Shown here: piece by piece, positions 6,521-11,741 of the stretch
Numbering within the stretch: position 1 is the first letter of the stretch
Layout of the letters: each line of letters opens with the position of its first letter
DNA from: Minisyncoccota bacterium
GTDB taxonomy: Bacteria > Patescibacteriota > Minisyncoccia > Minisyncoccales > MHMH01
Length of the DNA: 13,169 nucleotides
Assembly (NCBI GenBank): GCA_028694095.1
Contig: JAQUTZ010000001.1
Coordinates: 13,971-27,139 of the forward strand
Reading direction: 5' to 3'
The notes under the pieces: generated by a model
Database searches by the model: none
Told to the model about the DNA's origin: nothing
The model's input: only the letters and a program-made list of their open reading frames with translations
Made by a program: the position numbers and the translations under genes

Positions 6521-7798
6521 ATGGCCATTCAAAGGGAATTAAAAATATTCATCAAGTCAGAAAGAAAATTCTTTTACATATTCTTGGCATTTTTGGCCGT
6601 AGCCATCCCGGCCGCCTATTTCGCCATATCCTATTTTCCTTGGGAATCCCGACCCCTAGCGGTAGTTATGATTCTGACGGGCCTGGGACTAGTTTTCCTG
6701 GCAGACCGCCTGCTGATTCCTCCCACATACGTCAGAAAGATGGAAATATTCGAAATCCTGATTACCGTGCTTGCCGTATTCGGAATAGCCCTGGCTACCG
6801 GAGCCATTTACAGCCCCTTGAACATTTTCTATTTCATCCCTATCGCTTTTTCCTTTTTCATTATAAGCCGGGGCTTTGGTTTCTCAACCTTTATTTTGGT
6901 GATTTTAGCGCTTCTAACAGAATCGGTCTGGATGGCTTGGCCGGAACTTTCCTTCCAGAACCTCTCTCCCTACCTGCCCTTCCTTTTAAGCTATCTCATC
7001 GGCTTCGTTTACGTAGTGGCTATAATGATGCTGGTTAGCGGAACCCTAAGGAGGGTCGAAAGGCAAAGGACCGCCGCCCAAGAAAAGTCAAAATACCTGC
7101 AAAAGCTGCTGGAAAATCTCAAAGAGCTGGACAAGGAGAAAAACAAATTCCTTTCCAACATCGCCCATCATTTCAGAACTCCTCTTTCCGTTTTCAGATG
7201 GAGCATGAATAGCATCATGAGAAACCCTGAAAATCTCACCCAAAAGCAAAAAGAACTGATAAAAGATATGAAAGAGGCGGACGAAAAACTGATTCTCCTG
7301 TTGCGGAAAATAATGACTGTTTCCAAATGGGATTTGCGGCAAGCGGAATACAAAAACACGAATCTCTCGTCTTTAATAAAAGAAACCGTTGAAGAGCAAA
7401 AAGAAAAGATAATAGCGGACGTACCAGAGAACATTACGGCAGAGATCAATGAGGAAGGGATAAAAGAAGTCCTTCGCGCCGTTCTGGAAAATGCCGTTCT
7501 TTACAACAAACCGAATGGCGAAGTCGAGGTATCGGTAAAGAAAGAAAATAATTCGGTCGGGATAAAAGTAAAAGATGCGGGAATCGGCATCCCCCAAAAA
7601 GAGCAAAAACTTCTATTCACCGCGTTCTTCAGGGCTGATAATGCTAAAAACATAGACGCCGGAGTGCGCCAGGGCCTGGACTTATTTATCGCTAAAAAGA
7701 TTATTGAAGGACATGGAGGAGAAATAAAGATAAAAAGCAAAGAGGGCGAAGGAACGACTGTACATATTACGCTTCCCCAAAAACAAAAAGCGGATTGA
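6521..7798 (+). CDS. Membrane-bound sensor histidine kinase
   Basis: This is the sensor half of a two-component system. The N-terminal half has about six hydrophobic helices (roughly 18-38, 45-62, 76-95, 99-117, 121-137 and 152-173) with short loops, so the signal is probably sensed in or at the membrane rather than by a large outside domain. A helical linker leads to the HisKA H-box FLSNIAHHFRTPLSV; the phospho-acceptor is H216 (or the next His, H217, by position less likely). The HATPase domain has an N-box VLENA with N324, G1 box DAGIGIP at 352-358, F-box FTAFF at 366-370, and a G2 region GVRQGLDLF followed by HGG at 398-400. All kinase elements look intact. No response regulator lies in the window, so it is an orphan here. 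It is the only clear plus-strand gene, divergent from the secreted coiled-coil gene. Confidence 0.95.
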   Translation: MAIQRELKIFIKSERKFFYIFLAFLAVAIPAAYFAISYFPWESRPLAVVMILTGLGLVFLADRLLIPPTYVRKMEIFEILITVLAVFGIALATGAIYSPLNIFYFIPIAFSFFIISRGFGFSTFILVILALLTESVWMAWPELSFQNLSPYLPFLLSYLIGFVYVVAIMMLVSGTLRRVERQRTAAQEKSKYLQKLLENLKELDKEKNKFLSNIAHHFRTPLSVFRWSMNSIMRNPENLTQKQKELIKDMKEADEKLILLLRKIMTVSKWDLRQAEYKNTNLSSLIKETVEEQKEKIIADVPENITAEINEEGIKEVLRAVLENAVLYNKPNGEVEVSVKKENNSVGIKVKDAGIGIPQKEQKLLFTAFFRADNAKNIDAGVRQGLDLFIAKKIIEGHGGEIKIKSKEGEGTTVHITLPQKQKAD

Positions 7799-7838
7799 TG
7801 TTATCGCACCGCCTCCTGATGAACTATAAATTCGGATA

Positions 7839-8180
7839 TTATTTTAATACGAAATAAGCAATTGCAGCTATAATTGCGATAAAAATTAAGAGGATGACTA
7901 AATTTCTTTTTGTATCCTTGGATTTAGAAGTAGCTTCCGTGGATTCAATTTTTCTTCCTTTGGCTATAAAAATAAACGATATTACAACCAAAGAAATATA
8001 AAAAACTAGGCTATATATTAAATGGTCATCGGGAATAAAACTCACAGCCAAACCATATAATATTATAATTAAACCCCAGAATATTGACTGTGGCCTGACT
8101 ATCTCCTTACTGTCAGAAACCTTTAGCCTTCCCTTTATTGATATGAATAAGCCTAATAGTATTAATGCGATTTGAACCAT
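7839..8180 (-). CDS. Small four-helix membrane protein of unknown function
   Basis: I do not recognise the family. The 113 residues contain four hydrophobic segments at about 2-15, 33-49, 55-73 and 93-112, with a Ser/Thr/Lys-rich hydrophilic loop at about 74-92 (KGRKIESTEATSKSKDTKR). It is an inner membrane protein with little outside the bilayer. It follows tRNA-Trp in an AT-rich stretch and points toward the kinase gene. In many bacteria secE follows this tRNA, but this protein has too many helices to be SecE. A TATAAT six bases before the ATG at 8180 suggests its own leaderless transcript. The absence of any recognisable motif and the AT-rich setting suggest an accessory gene. Confidence 0.7.
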   Translation of the reverse strand: MVQIALILLGLFISIKGRLKVSDSKEIVRPQSIFWGLIIILYGLAVSFIPDDHLIYSLVFYISLVVISFIFIAKGRKIESTEATSKSKDTKRNLVILLIFIAIIAAIAYFVLK

Positions 8181-8186
8181 ATTTTT

Positions 8187-8215
8187 ATTATAACTATATT
8201 GTAATATTCTATTAA
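8187..8215 (-). promoter_or_regulatory. Promoter of the small membrane protein, abutting the ATG
   Basis: On the minus strand TTAATA (8210-8215), 17 bases, then TATAAT (8187-8192) ending six bases before the ATG. A second TATAAT lies upstream at 8219-8224. The AT-richness makes chance matches likely. Confidence 0.4.
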
Positions 8216-8242
8216 AAAATTATACTCATATTCAAAATTACG

Positions 8243-8316
8243 TGGCAGGGGCACCAGGATTCGAACCTGGAACTCTTCTTTTGGAGAGAAGAAGTTTGCC
8301 GTTAGCCTATGCCCCT
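8243..8316 (-). tRNA. tRNA-Trp (anticodon CCA)
   Basis: The acceptor arms AGGGGCA/TGCCCCT, anticodon stem CTTCT/AGAAG with loop CTCCAAA, and T-arm CCAGG-TTCGAAT-CCTGG are all perfect. Discriminator G and the CCA tail are encoded. The D-stem is poor: positions 10-12 (GGC) face ACT, giving one G-U, one G-C and one mismatch. The first 10 nt overlap the end of the upstream HTH protein gene. Confidence 0.9.
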
Positions 8317-8972
8317 ATATTAATAAATAATTCCTTAGCTATTAAACATATTTCCTTCGCTAGGGCGGAATTATAATACCTAAGATTCACGCATCCAGGA
8401 TAATTTTCTTTTATTCTCTTCTTCGTATTTGGTTTTTTATAAGGTTTAATGAATTGATTCTCGGGAATATTTGTAATTTTAGACCAAAATTTTATCTGTC
8501 TTTCGGTGTTATGATATTCATGTAAATGCAAGGATACCCTAAACTTTTCTTCTTTTATATTAAAGGAAGATCTTAGTAGTGAAATAAACGCCTTAATTAA
8601 TAATGGATCTGAATTGGTAAACTGAATTCCAGCTTTCGTATTTTTCCCTCCTTCGCACCAAAATAAGGAAGCGCAAATTATCTTTTGATAATTTTTAGAT
8701 ATCGGGGTGGTTCTTATTAATTCCTCAGTTCTAACTTTCAATATTTTTTCGAACCTTTCTACTCTTGCTTTTCTTATTCTTGCCGAGTTAACTCTTCCTA
8801 AATTACTTCTTGAGACTAATCTCTCTATGGCTAAGTTATCAAGTTCTATATTTTTAAGCCATAGAGAAGCAGTGCTTTTAGATATTTTCAATTTTTGGTG
8901 AATCTCTGTAAGTGAAAACCCTTTTTTTCGAAGCGCTATGGCTTCTTTATATTTCTTGTCTAGTCTTTTCAT
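8307..8972 (-). CDS. HTH protein with LAGLIDADG-like domain
   Basis: Residues about 15-42 (GFSLTEIHQKLKISKSTASLWL) form a helix-turn-helix of the type seen in recombinases and regulators. From about 98 the sequence reads IICASLFWCEGGK, then FTNSDPLLIKAFISLLRSSF and HEYHN...FWSKITNIPENQF. This matches a family with a degenerate LAGLIDADG homing-endonuclease fold (compare WhiA), which I recall as common in CPR and actinobacterial genomes. The acidic E107 sits where the LAGLIDADG catalytic acid would be. Whether it cuts DNA or only binds it is not known. It lies between rpmG and tRNA-Trp in a clearly AT-richer patch, and its stop codon TAG is nt 8-10 of the tRNA. This looks like an acquired gene, possibly a homing-type element. 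The start ATG 8972 has only a weak AGGT before it. Confidence 0.8.
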   Translation of the reverse strand: MKRLDKKYKEAIALRKKGFSLTEIHQKLKISKSTASLWLKNIELDNLAIERLVSRSNLGRVNSARIRKARVERFEKILKVRTEELIRTTPISKNYQKIICASLFWCEGGKNTKAGIQFTNSDPLLIKAFISLLRSSFNIKEEKFRVSLHLHEYHNTERQIKFWSKITNIPENQFIKPYKKPNTKKRIKENYPGCVNLRYYNSALAKEICLIAKELFINIGA

Positions 8973-9052
8973 CGAACCTACAAAACTAATTACGCCAAAC
9001 TATTTCTAGTATGGCATAAATATAATAATTTTAAAGAACTGTATCTTTGTTA

Positions 9053-9211
9053 TTATTTTTTTGTTTCCTTGTGAGGAGTGTGCTTCTTACAAAATCGGCA
9101 GAACTTCTTCAATTCCAACTTCTCCTCAAGATTTTTCGACTTGTGGGAATTGTAATTAATCTGCTTGCACTCCTGACACTGAAGTTTTGTGTATGCTTTT
9201 CTTTTTGCCAT
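9053..9211 (-). CDS. rpmG: 50S ribosomal protein L33
   Basis: This 52-residue protein is a structural part of the large ribosomal subunit. It starts MAKRKAYTKLQCQECKQINY and carries the zinc-ribbon form with two CxxC pairs, C12/C15 and C38/C41, so it is the zinc-binding (C+) type. Length is normal for L33. The ATG at 9211 lies 12 bases after the CCA end of tRNA-Thr, and no independent Shine-Dalgarno is seen, so it is probably co-transcribed with the tRNA pair. The reading frame stays open upstream through the tRNA genes, but that translation is just tRNA sequence and is not protein. In many bacteria rpmG is followed by tRNA-Trp and secE. Here an AT-rich inserted gene comes first and secE is not present. 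Confidence 0.93.
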   Translation of the reverse strand: MAKRKAYTKLQCQECKQINYNSHKSKNLEEKLELKKFCRFCKKHTPHKETKK

Positions 9212-9223
9212 ATGTTTATTTTT

Positions 9224-9298
9224 TGGAGCCGATGGTCGGATTTGAACCGACGGCCTACTCCTTACCATGGAGTTGCTCTGCCACTGAGCTACATCGGC
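9224..9298 (-). tRNA. tRNA-Thr (anticodon GGT)
   Basis: Acceptor GCCGATG/CATCGGC, D-arm GCTC/GAGC, anticodon stem ACTCC/GGAGT with loop ATGGTAA, and T-arm GTCGG-TTCAAAT-CCGAC are all paired. The discriminator is T, followed by an encoded CCA. Its 5' end is one base from a displaced copy of the tRNA-Tyr 3' end. Confidence 0.97.
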
Positions 9299-9301
9299 GT
9301 G

Positions 9302-9316
9302 GTGGGCAGGGAGGGA
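9302..9316 (-). repeat. Displaced copy of the tRNA-Tyr 3' end (15-bp direct repeat, distal)
   Basis: On the minus strand TCCCTCCCTGCCCAC is an exact copy of the last T-arm and acceptor bases of tRNA-Tyr. Here it continues into a full CCA (9300-9302) one base before tRNA-Thr, so it looks like the original tRNA-Tyr tail. Confidence 0.85.
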
Positions 9317-9411
9317 GAGTTGCCCGAAGGGTTCCTTCGGAAGGGAATCTGTGCTCCGCTCCTGCTGCGTATATGAAATTGCATATGCCTCACAGGCATC
9401 CACAATTTCAT
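9317..9411 (-). other. 95-bp insertion between tRNA-Tyr and its displaced tail
   Basis: The segment between the two 15-bp repeats has no coding signal and holds two hairpins: ATGAAATTG/CAATTTCAT with an inner ATGCCT/AGGCAT (9373-9411), starting just after the repeat, and CCGAAGG/CCTTCGG (9324-9340). It has the outline of a small insertion at a tRNA 3' end, or of a decayed tRNA duplication. Confidence 0.6.
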
Positions 9412-9426
9412 GTGGGCAGGGAGGGA
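9412..9426 (-). repeat. Proximal copy of the 15-bp tRNA-Tyr-tail repeat
   Basis: This copy forms the actual 3' end of the intact tRNA-Tyr (T-arm, acceptor, discriminator A and one C). After it the sequence departs from CCA and enters the insertion. Confidence 0.85.
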
Positions 9427-9495
9427 TTCGAACCCCCGAAGACCGAAGTCGCGTGGTTTACAGCCACGTGCATTTGACCACTCTGCCACCTGCCC
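9413..9495 (-). tRNA. tRNA-Tyr (anticodon GTA), long variable arm
   Basis: Acceptor GGGCAGG/CCTGCCC, anticodon stem CGTGG/CCACG with loop CTGTAAA, long class II variable arm (CGACTTCGGTCTTC), and T-arm GGGGG-TTCGAAT-CCCTC with one G-U pair. Discriminator A is followed by CAT, so no CCA is encoded; the CCA lies 110 bp downstream next to the repeat copy. Confidence 0.96.
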
Positions 9496-9524
9496 AAACA
9501 CAAGCTATTTTAACACGGTTCTCT

Positions 9525-10211
9525 TTATTTTTCAATCACTTTGCCATTCTGCTTCTTCCATTCCCCTATCTTCTTATGATCTCCCGACATTAAAACTTCC
9601 GGAACCTTCCACTTAACTCCCCTCCTCGGCGAAAAAACTTCCGGCCTGGAATACTGCGGATATTCGATAAAACCCTTCTCCTTGGTAATTCTTTCCTTTA
9701 GAAGCTGGGGTTTTCCCAGAACTCCCGGAACCAGCCTGGCCGTAGTCTCTAAAAGCACCATCGCCGGCAATTCTCCTCCCATTAAAACATAATCGCCTAT
9801 CGATATCTCCTCATCGGCTATGTGTTTTGCCACTCTTTCATCGACCCCTTCGTATCTTCCGCATATTAAAATCAGGTGCTCCATTTTACTTAACCTGGTG
9901 GCCATGGCCTGATTAAACTTTTTTCCCCTTGGGGTAAAAAGAATCACCTTGGTTTTTTTAGAACTCCTGTCCTTACCGCCTCCCTTAAGAGCGGTTACGG
10001 CCTTGTAAATAGGCTCTAACTTCATAACCATGCCGATTCCGCCCCCAAAAGGCCTGTCGTCGACTGTTTTATGCTTATCCGACGCCCATTTCCTTAAGTT
10101 GTGCACTTTCACCTTAAGCAGCTTTTTCTCCAAGGCGCGCTTAATAAGCGACTCTTTGAAATAAGAGTCGAATATTTCGGGAAAAATAGTGATTATGTCG
10201 AAAGAAAGCAT
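9525..10211 (-). CDS. trmD: tRNA (guanine-37-N1)-methyltransferase
   Basis: TrmD methylates G37 next to the anticodon in tRNAs with G36, which keeps the reading frame. It is a SPOUT (trefoil-knot) enzyme. The signature segments are all here: FDIITIFPEIF at 4-14, DDRPFGGGIGMVMKLEP at 51-67, ICGRYEGVDERV at 116-127, and the knot IGDYVLMGGELPAMVLLETTARLVPG at 138-163, with R159 equivalent to E. coli R154. EYPQYSRPEVF (183-193) and VLMSGDH (206-212) follow. At 228 residues it is a little shorter than E. coli (255). The region holding the E. coli catalytic D169 reads LLKERITKEKG here with no aspartate. It starts at ATG 10211 and runs into the tRNA-Tyr/Thr genes. Confidence 0.96.
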   Translation of the reverse strand: MLSFDIITIFPEIFDSYFKESLIKRALEKKLLKVKVHNLRKWASDKHKTVDDRPFGGGIGMVMKLEPIYKAVTALKGGGKDRSSKKTKVILFTPRGKKFNQAMATRLSKMEHLILICGRYEGVDERVAKHIADEEISIGDYVLMGGELPAMVLLETTARLVPGVLGKPQLLKERITKEKGFIEYPQYSRPEVFSPRRGVKWKVPEVLMSGDHKKIGEWKKQNGKVIEK

Positions 10212-10241
10212 ATTATACTAAAAGATTAGCATTTTAACCTT

Positions 10242-10284
10242 AAAAATTAAAGGCCAGGAAAGCTGAAAAGCTAATCCTGGCCTT
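10242..10284 (-). terminator. Rho-independent terminator of the NYN-domain gene
   Basis: On the minus strand a 10-bp stem (AAGGCCAGGA with TCCTGGCCTT) and a small inner AGCT/AGCT helix are followed by TTTAATTTTT. It begins 6 bases after the stop at 10291. A TTGTTTTG on the plus side may make it work weakly in both directions. Confidence 0.8.
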
Positions 10285-10290
10285 GTTTTG

Positions 10291-11127
10291 TTAATAGAGA
10301 GGAAGGCTATGGTTGGGATTGTAAACGTAGTATCTTCTGGGATGAACCGCCTGCTGTCTTTGCTCAATAACGTCGCTATGATTTACAAGAGCGTCAATGG
10401 CACAATGGCAATCATTTATATTGAATATTCTTGATGCGCGCTTGCGGACATACTGCCAGACAAAATTCTTTAAATCCCAGAAGCTTTTGGCGTTAGATCT
10501 GGAAAATTCTCCGGTGCGGTGAATTTTCTCACAGGCCTCCACAATCTGCCTGAGAAACCATATCTTGTCTTTATCCAGAGAATCTTTTTCATCTTTATTA
10601 ATTCTTTCAATCAATTCAATAAATTCGTTCTTCTCCTGAAATATCTCTTCTTTTTGGGTATCCGGAAGATGAACTATATCGCCCTGGCCGGATTTCAGGA
10701 GACACTCTTTTTCCTCCAGGCGGAACCTGACGACGGTTTTGTGGTGATCGCGAAGAAGATCTTCGGTTTTGCGGAAATCAGCGTCGTTGCTGACGATAAT
10801 AAACGTGTCTATCTGGGGATGATCCGCCAAAAGGCGGCATTCTTCGTGGATCCGCTCGTCTACGGTATCGGGACCGTTAAACTTGACCGGAGGACAAAAA
10901 ACCACGACATAACCCATCCTTCCAAGGCTCATGGCCGTATTAAAATGGACGGTATGGGAGATATAGATTCTGGGCGTTAAAGCAATGCCGTACCGCCTTC
11001 CCAAATCCTTCAGTTCTTCTGCGGGAAAATTTTTCCCGATAGCCTTCAATCCTTCTATAAGATTCCTATAATCAATAAGCGTTACCGTTTGTTTTTTCGG
11101 GGATTCTTCCTTATTCTTTCCAAACAT
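10291..11127 (-). CDS. NYN-domain (PIN-like) putative RNase with C-terminal winged-helix-like region
   Basis: The 278 residues begin with a NYN/LabA (DUF88) nuclease-like domain: TLIDYRNL with D19 and N22, PDTVDERI with D87 and D90, and IIVSNDADF with D115 and D117. These acidic residues are the expected metal-binding set of PIN-like RNases. The C-terminal part (about 185-270) ends in basic helices and RRYYVYNP, which resembles the winged-helix/OST-HTH-like RNA-binding tail often attached to NYN proteins; that is inference. The ATG at 11127 is chosen because a perfect AGGAGG (11137-11142) sits nine bases upstream; a TTG at 11133 would be only three bases away. It lies between khpA and trmD, where rimM is usual, so a role in RNA or ribosome turnover is plausible. 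Confidence 0.88.
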   Translation of the reverse strand: MFGKNKEESPKKQTVTLIDYRNLIEGLKAIGKNFPAEELKDLGRRYGIALTPRIYISHTVHFNTAMSLGRMGYVVVFCPPVKFNGPDTVDERIHEECRLLADHPQIDTFIIVSNDADFRKTEDLLRDHHKTVVRFRLEEKECLLKSGQGDIVHLPDTQKEEIFQEKNEFIELIERINKDEKDSLDKDKIWFLRQIVEACEKIHRTGEFSRSNAKSFWDLKNFVWQYVRKRASRIFNINDCHCAIDALVNHSDVIEQRQQAVHPRRYYVYNPNHSLPLY

Positions 11128-11132
11128 TATCA

Positions 11133-11142
11133 ATCACCTCCT
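11133..11142 (-). promoter_or_regulatory. Extended Shine-Dalgarno of the NYN-domain gene
   Basis: On the minus strand AGGAGGTGAT is complementary to the canonical 16S 3' end ATCACCTCCT over ten bases. It fixes the start at ATG 11127 and conflicts with the 16S 3' end seen in this window. Confidence 0.8.
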
Positions 11143-11183
11143 CTCTTTAAAATTTAATGAACAAACAAAAACTGCAATATATT

Positions 11184-11212
11184 TCTATATCACAGTTCTT
11201 GTTTAACGTCAA
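11184..11212 (-). promoter_or_regulatory. Promoter of the NYN-domain gene
   Basis: On the minus strand TTGACG (11207-11212), 17 bases, then TATAGA (11184-11189), giving a leader of about 50 nt that includes the Shine-Dalgarno. It lies just after the khpA stop. Confidence 0.6.
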
Positions 11213-11221
11213 GAATAGTCT

Positions 11222-11542
11222 TTACAGGGACAATTCTTCCAAACCTGCGCTTCCGGCAGATTTCCTTTCTCGAGGACCTCTTCCACCCTCCGGTTCTTCA
11301 ATCTTAAGATTTATCCTAGCGTGGTTCTTAAGACCGATTATTCTAACCAGAGTTCTGAGGGCGCGGGCGGTCGAACCTTGGCGGCCGACAATCTGACCCA
11401 TGTCTTCAGCGTGTACAGTCAAAGAGAGTAAAACTCCCATCTCGTCAACCTTCCTTTCAACTTTTACATCGTCGGGATGATCAACTAAATTTTTGACAAC
11501 GTACTCGAGAAATTCCACATCGTGAGAATTTTTCTCAGCCAT
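11222..11542 (-). CDS. khpA: KH-domain RNA-binding protein, KhpA family
   Basis: This is a small single KH-domain protein; in firmicutes KhpA pairs with KhpB/Jag and binds many RNAs, affecting cell size and division. The KH core is at about 28-82 with the GxxG loop G53-R-Q-G56 in MGQIVGRQGSTARALRTL. The end (about 83-106) is a Gly/Arg/Glu-rich tail, so the 106-residue protein is longer than many KhpA proteins of about 75-80 residues. In many genomes khpA lies between rpsP and rimM-trmD. Here trmD is one gene away and rpsP and rimM are missing. Its own promoter (11635-11662) sits just past tRNA-Ile, with a leader of about 86 nt. The start ATG 11542 gives MAEKNSHDVEFLEYVV, which matches usual KhpA starts. 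Confidence 0.92.
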   Translation of the reverse strand: MAEKNSHDVEFLEYVVKNLVDHPDDVKVERKVDEMGVLLSLTVHAEDMGQIVGRQGSTARALRTLVRIIGLKNHARINLKIEEPEGGRGPRERKSAGSAGLEELSL

Positions 11543-11583
11543 AGGATCTCGATATTAATTCTCTAATTTGCGACCTTTTCAAT

Positions 11584-11619
11584 AAACCTGATTCTCATTC
11601 ATTCGAGAAAGCAGGGTTT
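11584..11619 (-). promoter_or_regulatory. Hairpin in the khpA leader
   Basis: On the minus strand AAACCCTG pairs with CAGGTTT (one bulged C) and TTCTC with GAGAA inside it. It lies between the predicted start of transcription and the ATG and could be a target for autoregulation. This is weak evidence from pairing alone. Confidence 0.3.
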
Positions 11620-11634
11620 GGCCTTATGTTTCCA

Positions 11635-11662
11635 ATTGTAAGACAATTGAACGATTTGTCAA
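11635..11662 (-). promoter_or_regulatory. Promoter of khpA
   Basis: On the minus strand a perfect TTGACA (11657-11662), 16 bases, then TACAAT (11635-11640). It begins five bases downstream of tRNA-Ile. Confidence 0.68.
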
Positions 11663-11667
11663 GAATG

Positions 11668-11741
11668 TGCGCGTGGGAGGACTCGAACCTCCGACCTCGT
11701 CATTATCAGTGACGCGCTCTAACCAGCTGAGCTACACGCGC
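11668..11741 (-). tRNA. tRNA-Ile (anticodon GAT)
   Basis: Acceptor GCGCGTG/CACGCGC, D-arm GCTC/GAGC, anticodon stem CGTCA/TGACG with loop CTGATAA, and T-arm GGAGG-TTCGAGT-CCTCC are all perfect. Discriminator A is followed by CAT, so CCA is not encoded. Its first 10 nt overlap the end of the upstream methyltransferase gene. Confidence 0.97.

Noticed and set aside
9212..9403. An open frame running upstream of rpmG through the tRNA genes
   Set aside because: Its translation is a typical read-through of tRNA-Thr and the tRNA-Tyr insertion; only the last 52 codons (L33) are protein-coding.
9187..9616. Several open frames on both strands over tRNA-Thr and tRNA-Tyr, and a plus-strand one over tRNA-Ile (11667-11945)
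   Set aside because: They contain the familiar tRNA-derived strings (GFEPPT, MVGFEPTAYS, VGGLEPPT) that come from T-arm and anticodon arm sequence, not from real genes.
10212..10217. A perfect TATAAT on the minus strand directly against the trmD ATG
   Set aside because: Transcription from it would start inside the reading frame, after the ATG, and no -35 is seen at a good spacing. It is most likely chance.
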